Below are positions 5,772 to 5,794 of a stretch of 5,794 bases of DNA, in pieces. A program made the position numbers and the translations under genes. The notes under the pieces are model-generated. The model was not told the DNA's origin, did no database searches, and saw only the letters and a list, made by a program, of their open reading frames with translations. The stretch comes from an uncultured Moraxella sp. (GTDB lineage: Bacteria; Pseudomonadota; Gammaproteobacteria; Pseudomonadales; Moraxellaceae), in contig CAKMOY010000017.1 of NCBI GenBank assembly GCA_927911235.1, positions 1 through 5,794 of the forward strand. The letters are read 5' to 3'. Position 1 is the first letter of the stretch. The number at the start of each line of letters is the position of its first letter.

Positions 5772-5794
5772 ATGAATCCAATGTTAGCCAATCG
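5772..5794 (+). CDS. Start of a further gene, cut by the window edge
   Basis: An ATG at 5772 opens a frame reading MNPMLAN that runs off the right edge. AGG at 5761-5763 lies eight bases upstream as a weak ribosome binding site. It starts 32 bases after the SCP2 stop with no terminator between, so it may be co-transcribed. A second in-frame ATG at 5781 is an alternative start. Seven residues are too few to name a product. Confidence 0.4.

Overview
This window looks like chromosomal core sequence from an AT-rich gammaproteobacterium of the Moraxellaceae, most likely Moraxella. The evidence is the AT-rich intergenic DNA and codon use, a YbgI-type NIF3 protein close to the E. coli one, a Gcr-type membrane protein (COG4389/PF10136), and the holB-pilZ pair also seen in Pseudomonas and relatives. 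The genus is inferred from gene content and style. There is no rRNA or other marker to prove it.

Layout: positions 1-505 are AT-rich and hold no convincing gene. They contain a symmetric terminator-like hairpin (73-101), a second structured stretch ending in a T run (189-245), and a short iterated motif (394-424). Two genes then lie on the minus strand and are read right to left: gcr (1319-3613, TTG start with a Shine-Dalgarno site) followed 42 bases later by a NIF3/YbgI gene (506-1276). A 108-base divergent spacer (3614-3721) separates them from a plus-strand group: holB (DNA polymerase III delta'), pilZ (type IV pilus PilZ protein), a small stand-alone SCP2 sterol-carrier-like gene, and the first codons of one more gene that runs off the right edge.

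Functionally, holB serves the replicative clamp loader and pilZ serves type IV pilus assembly. Their adjacency is an old gammaproteobacterial arrangement and need not mean a shared function. Candidate extended -10 elements (TGnTAnnnT) precede pilZ and the SCP2 gene, so the three plus-strand genes may be transcribed partly independently. The gcr-nif3 pair is probably one transcript.

I see no CRISPR array, transposase, prophage gene, toxin-antitoxin pair, tRNA or rRNA, and no clear new system. The least understood part is gcr, whose usual name 'site-specific recombinase' is not supported by its sequence: it is a polytopic membrane protein without recognisable recombinase catalytic motifs. The other leads are regulatory or structural: a 10-bp direct repeat 33 bp apart in front of pilZ, a possibly near-leaderless holB mRNA, and the structured region at 189-245.
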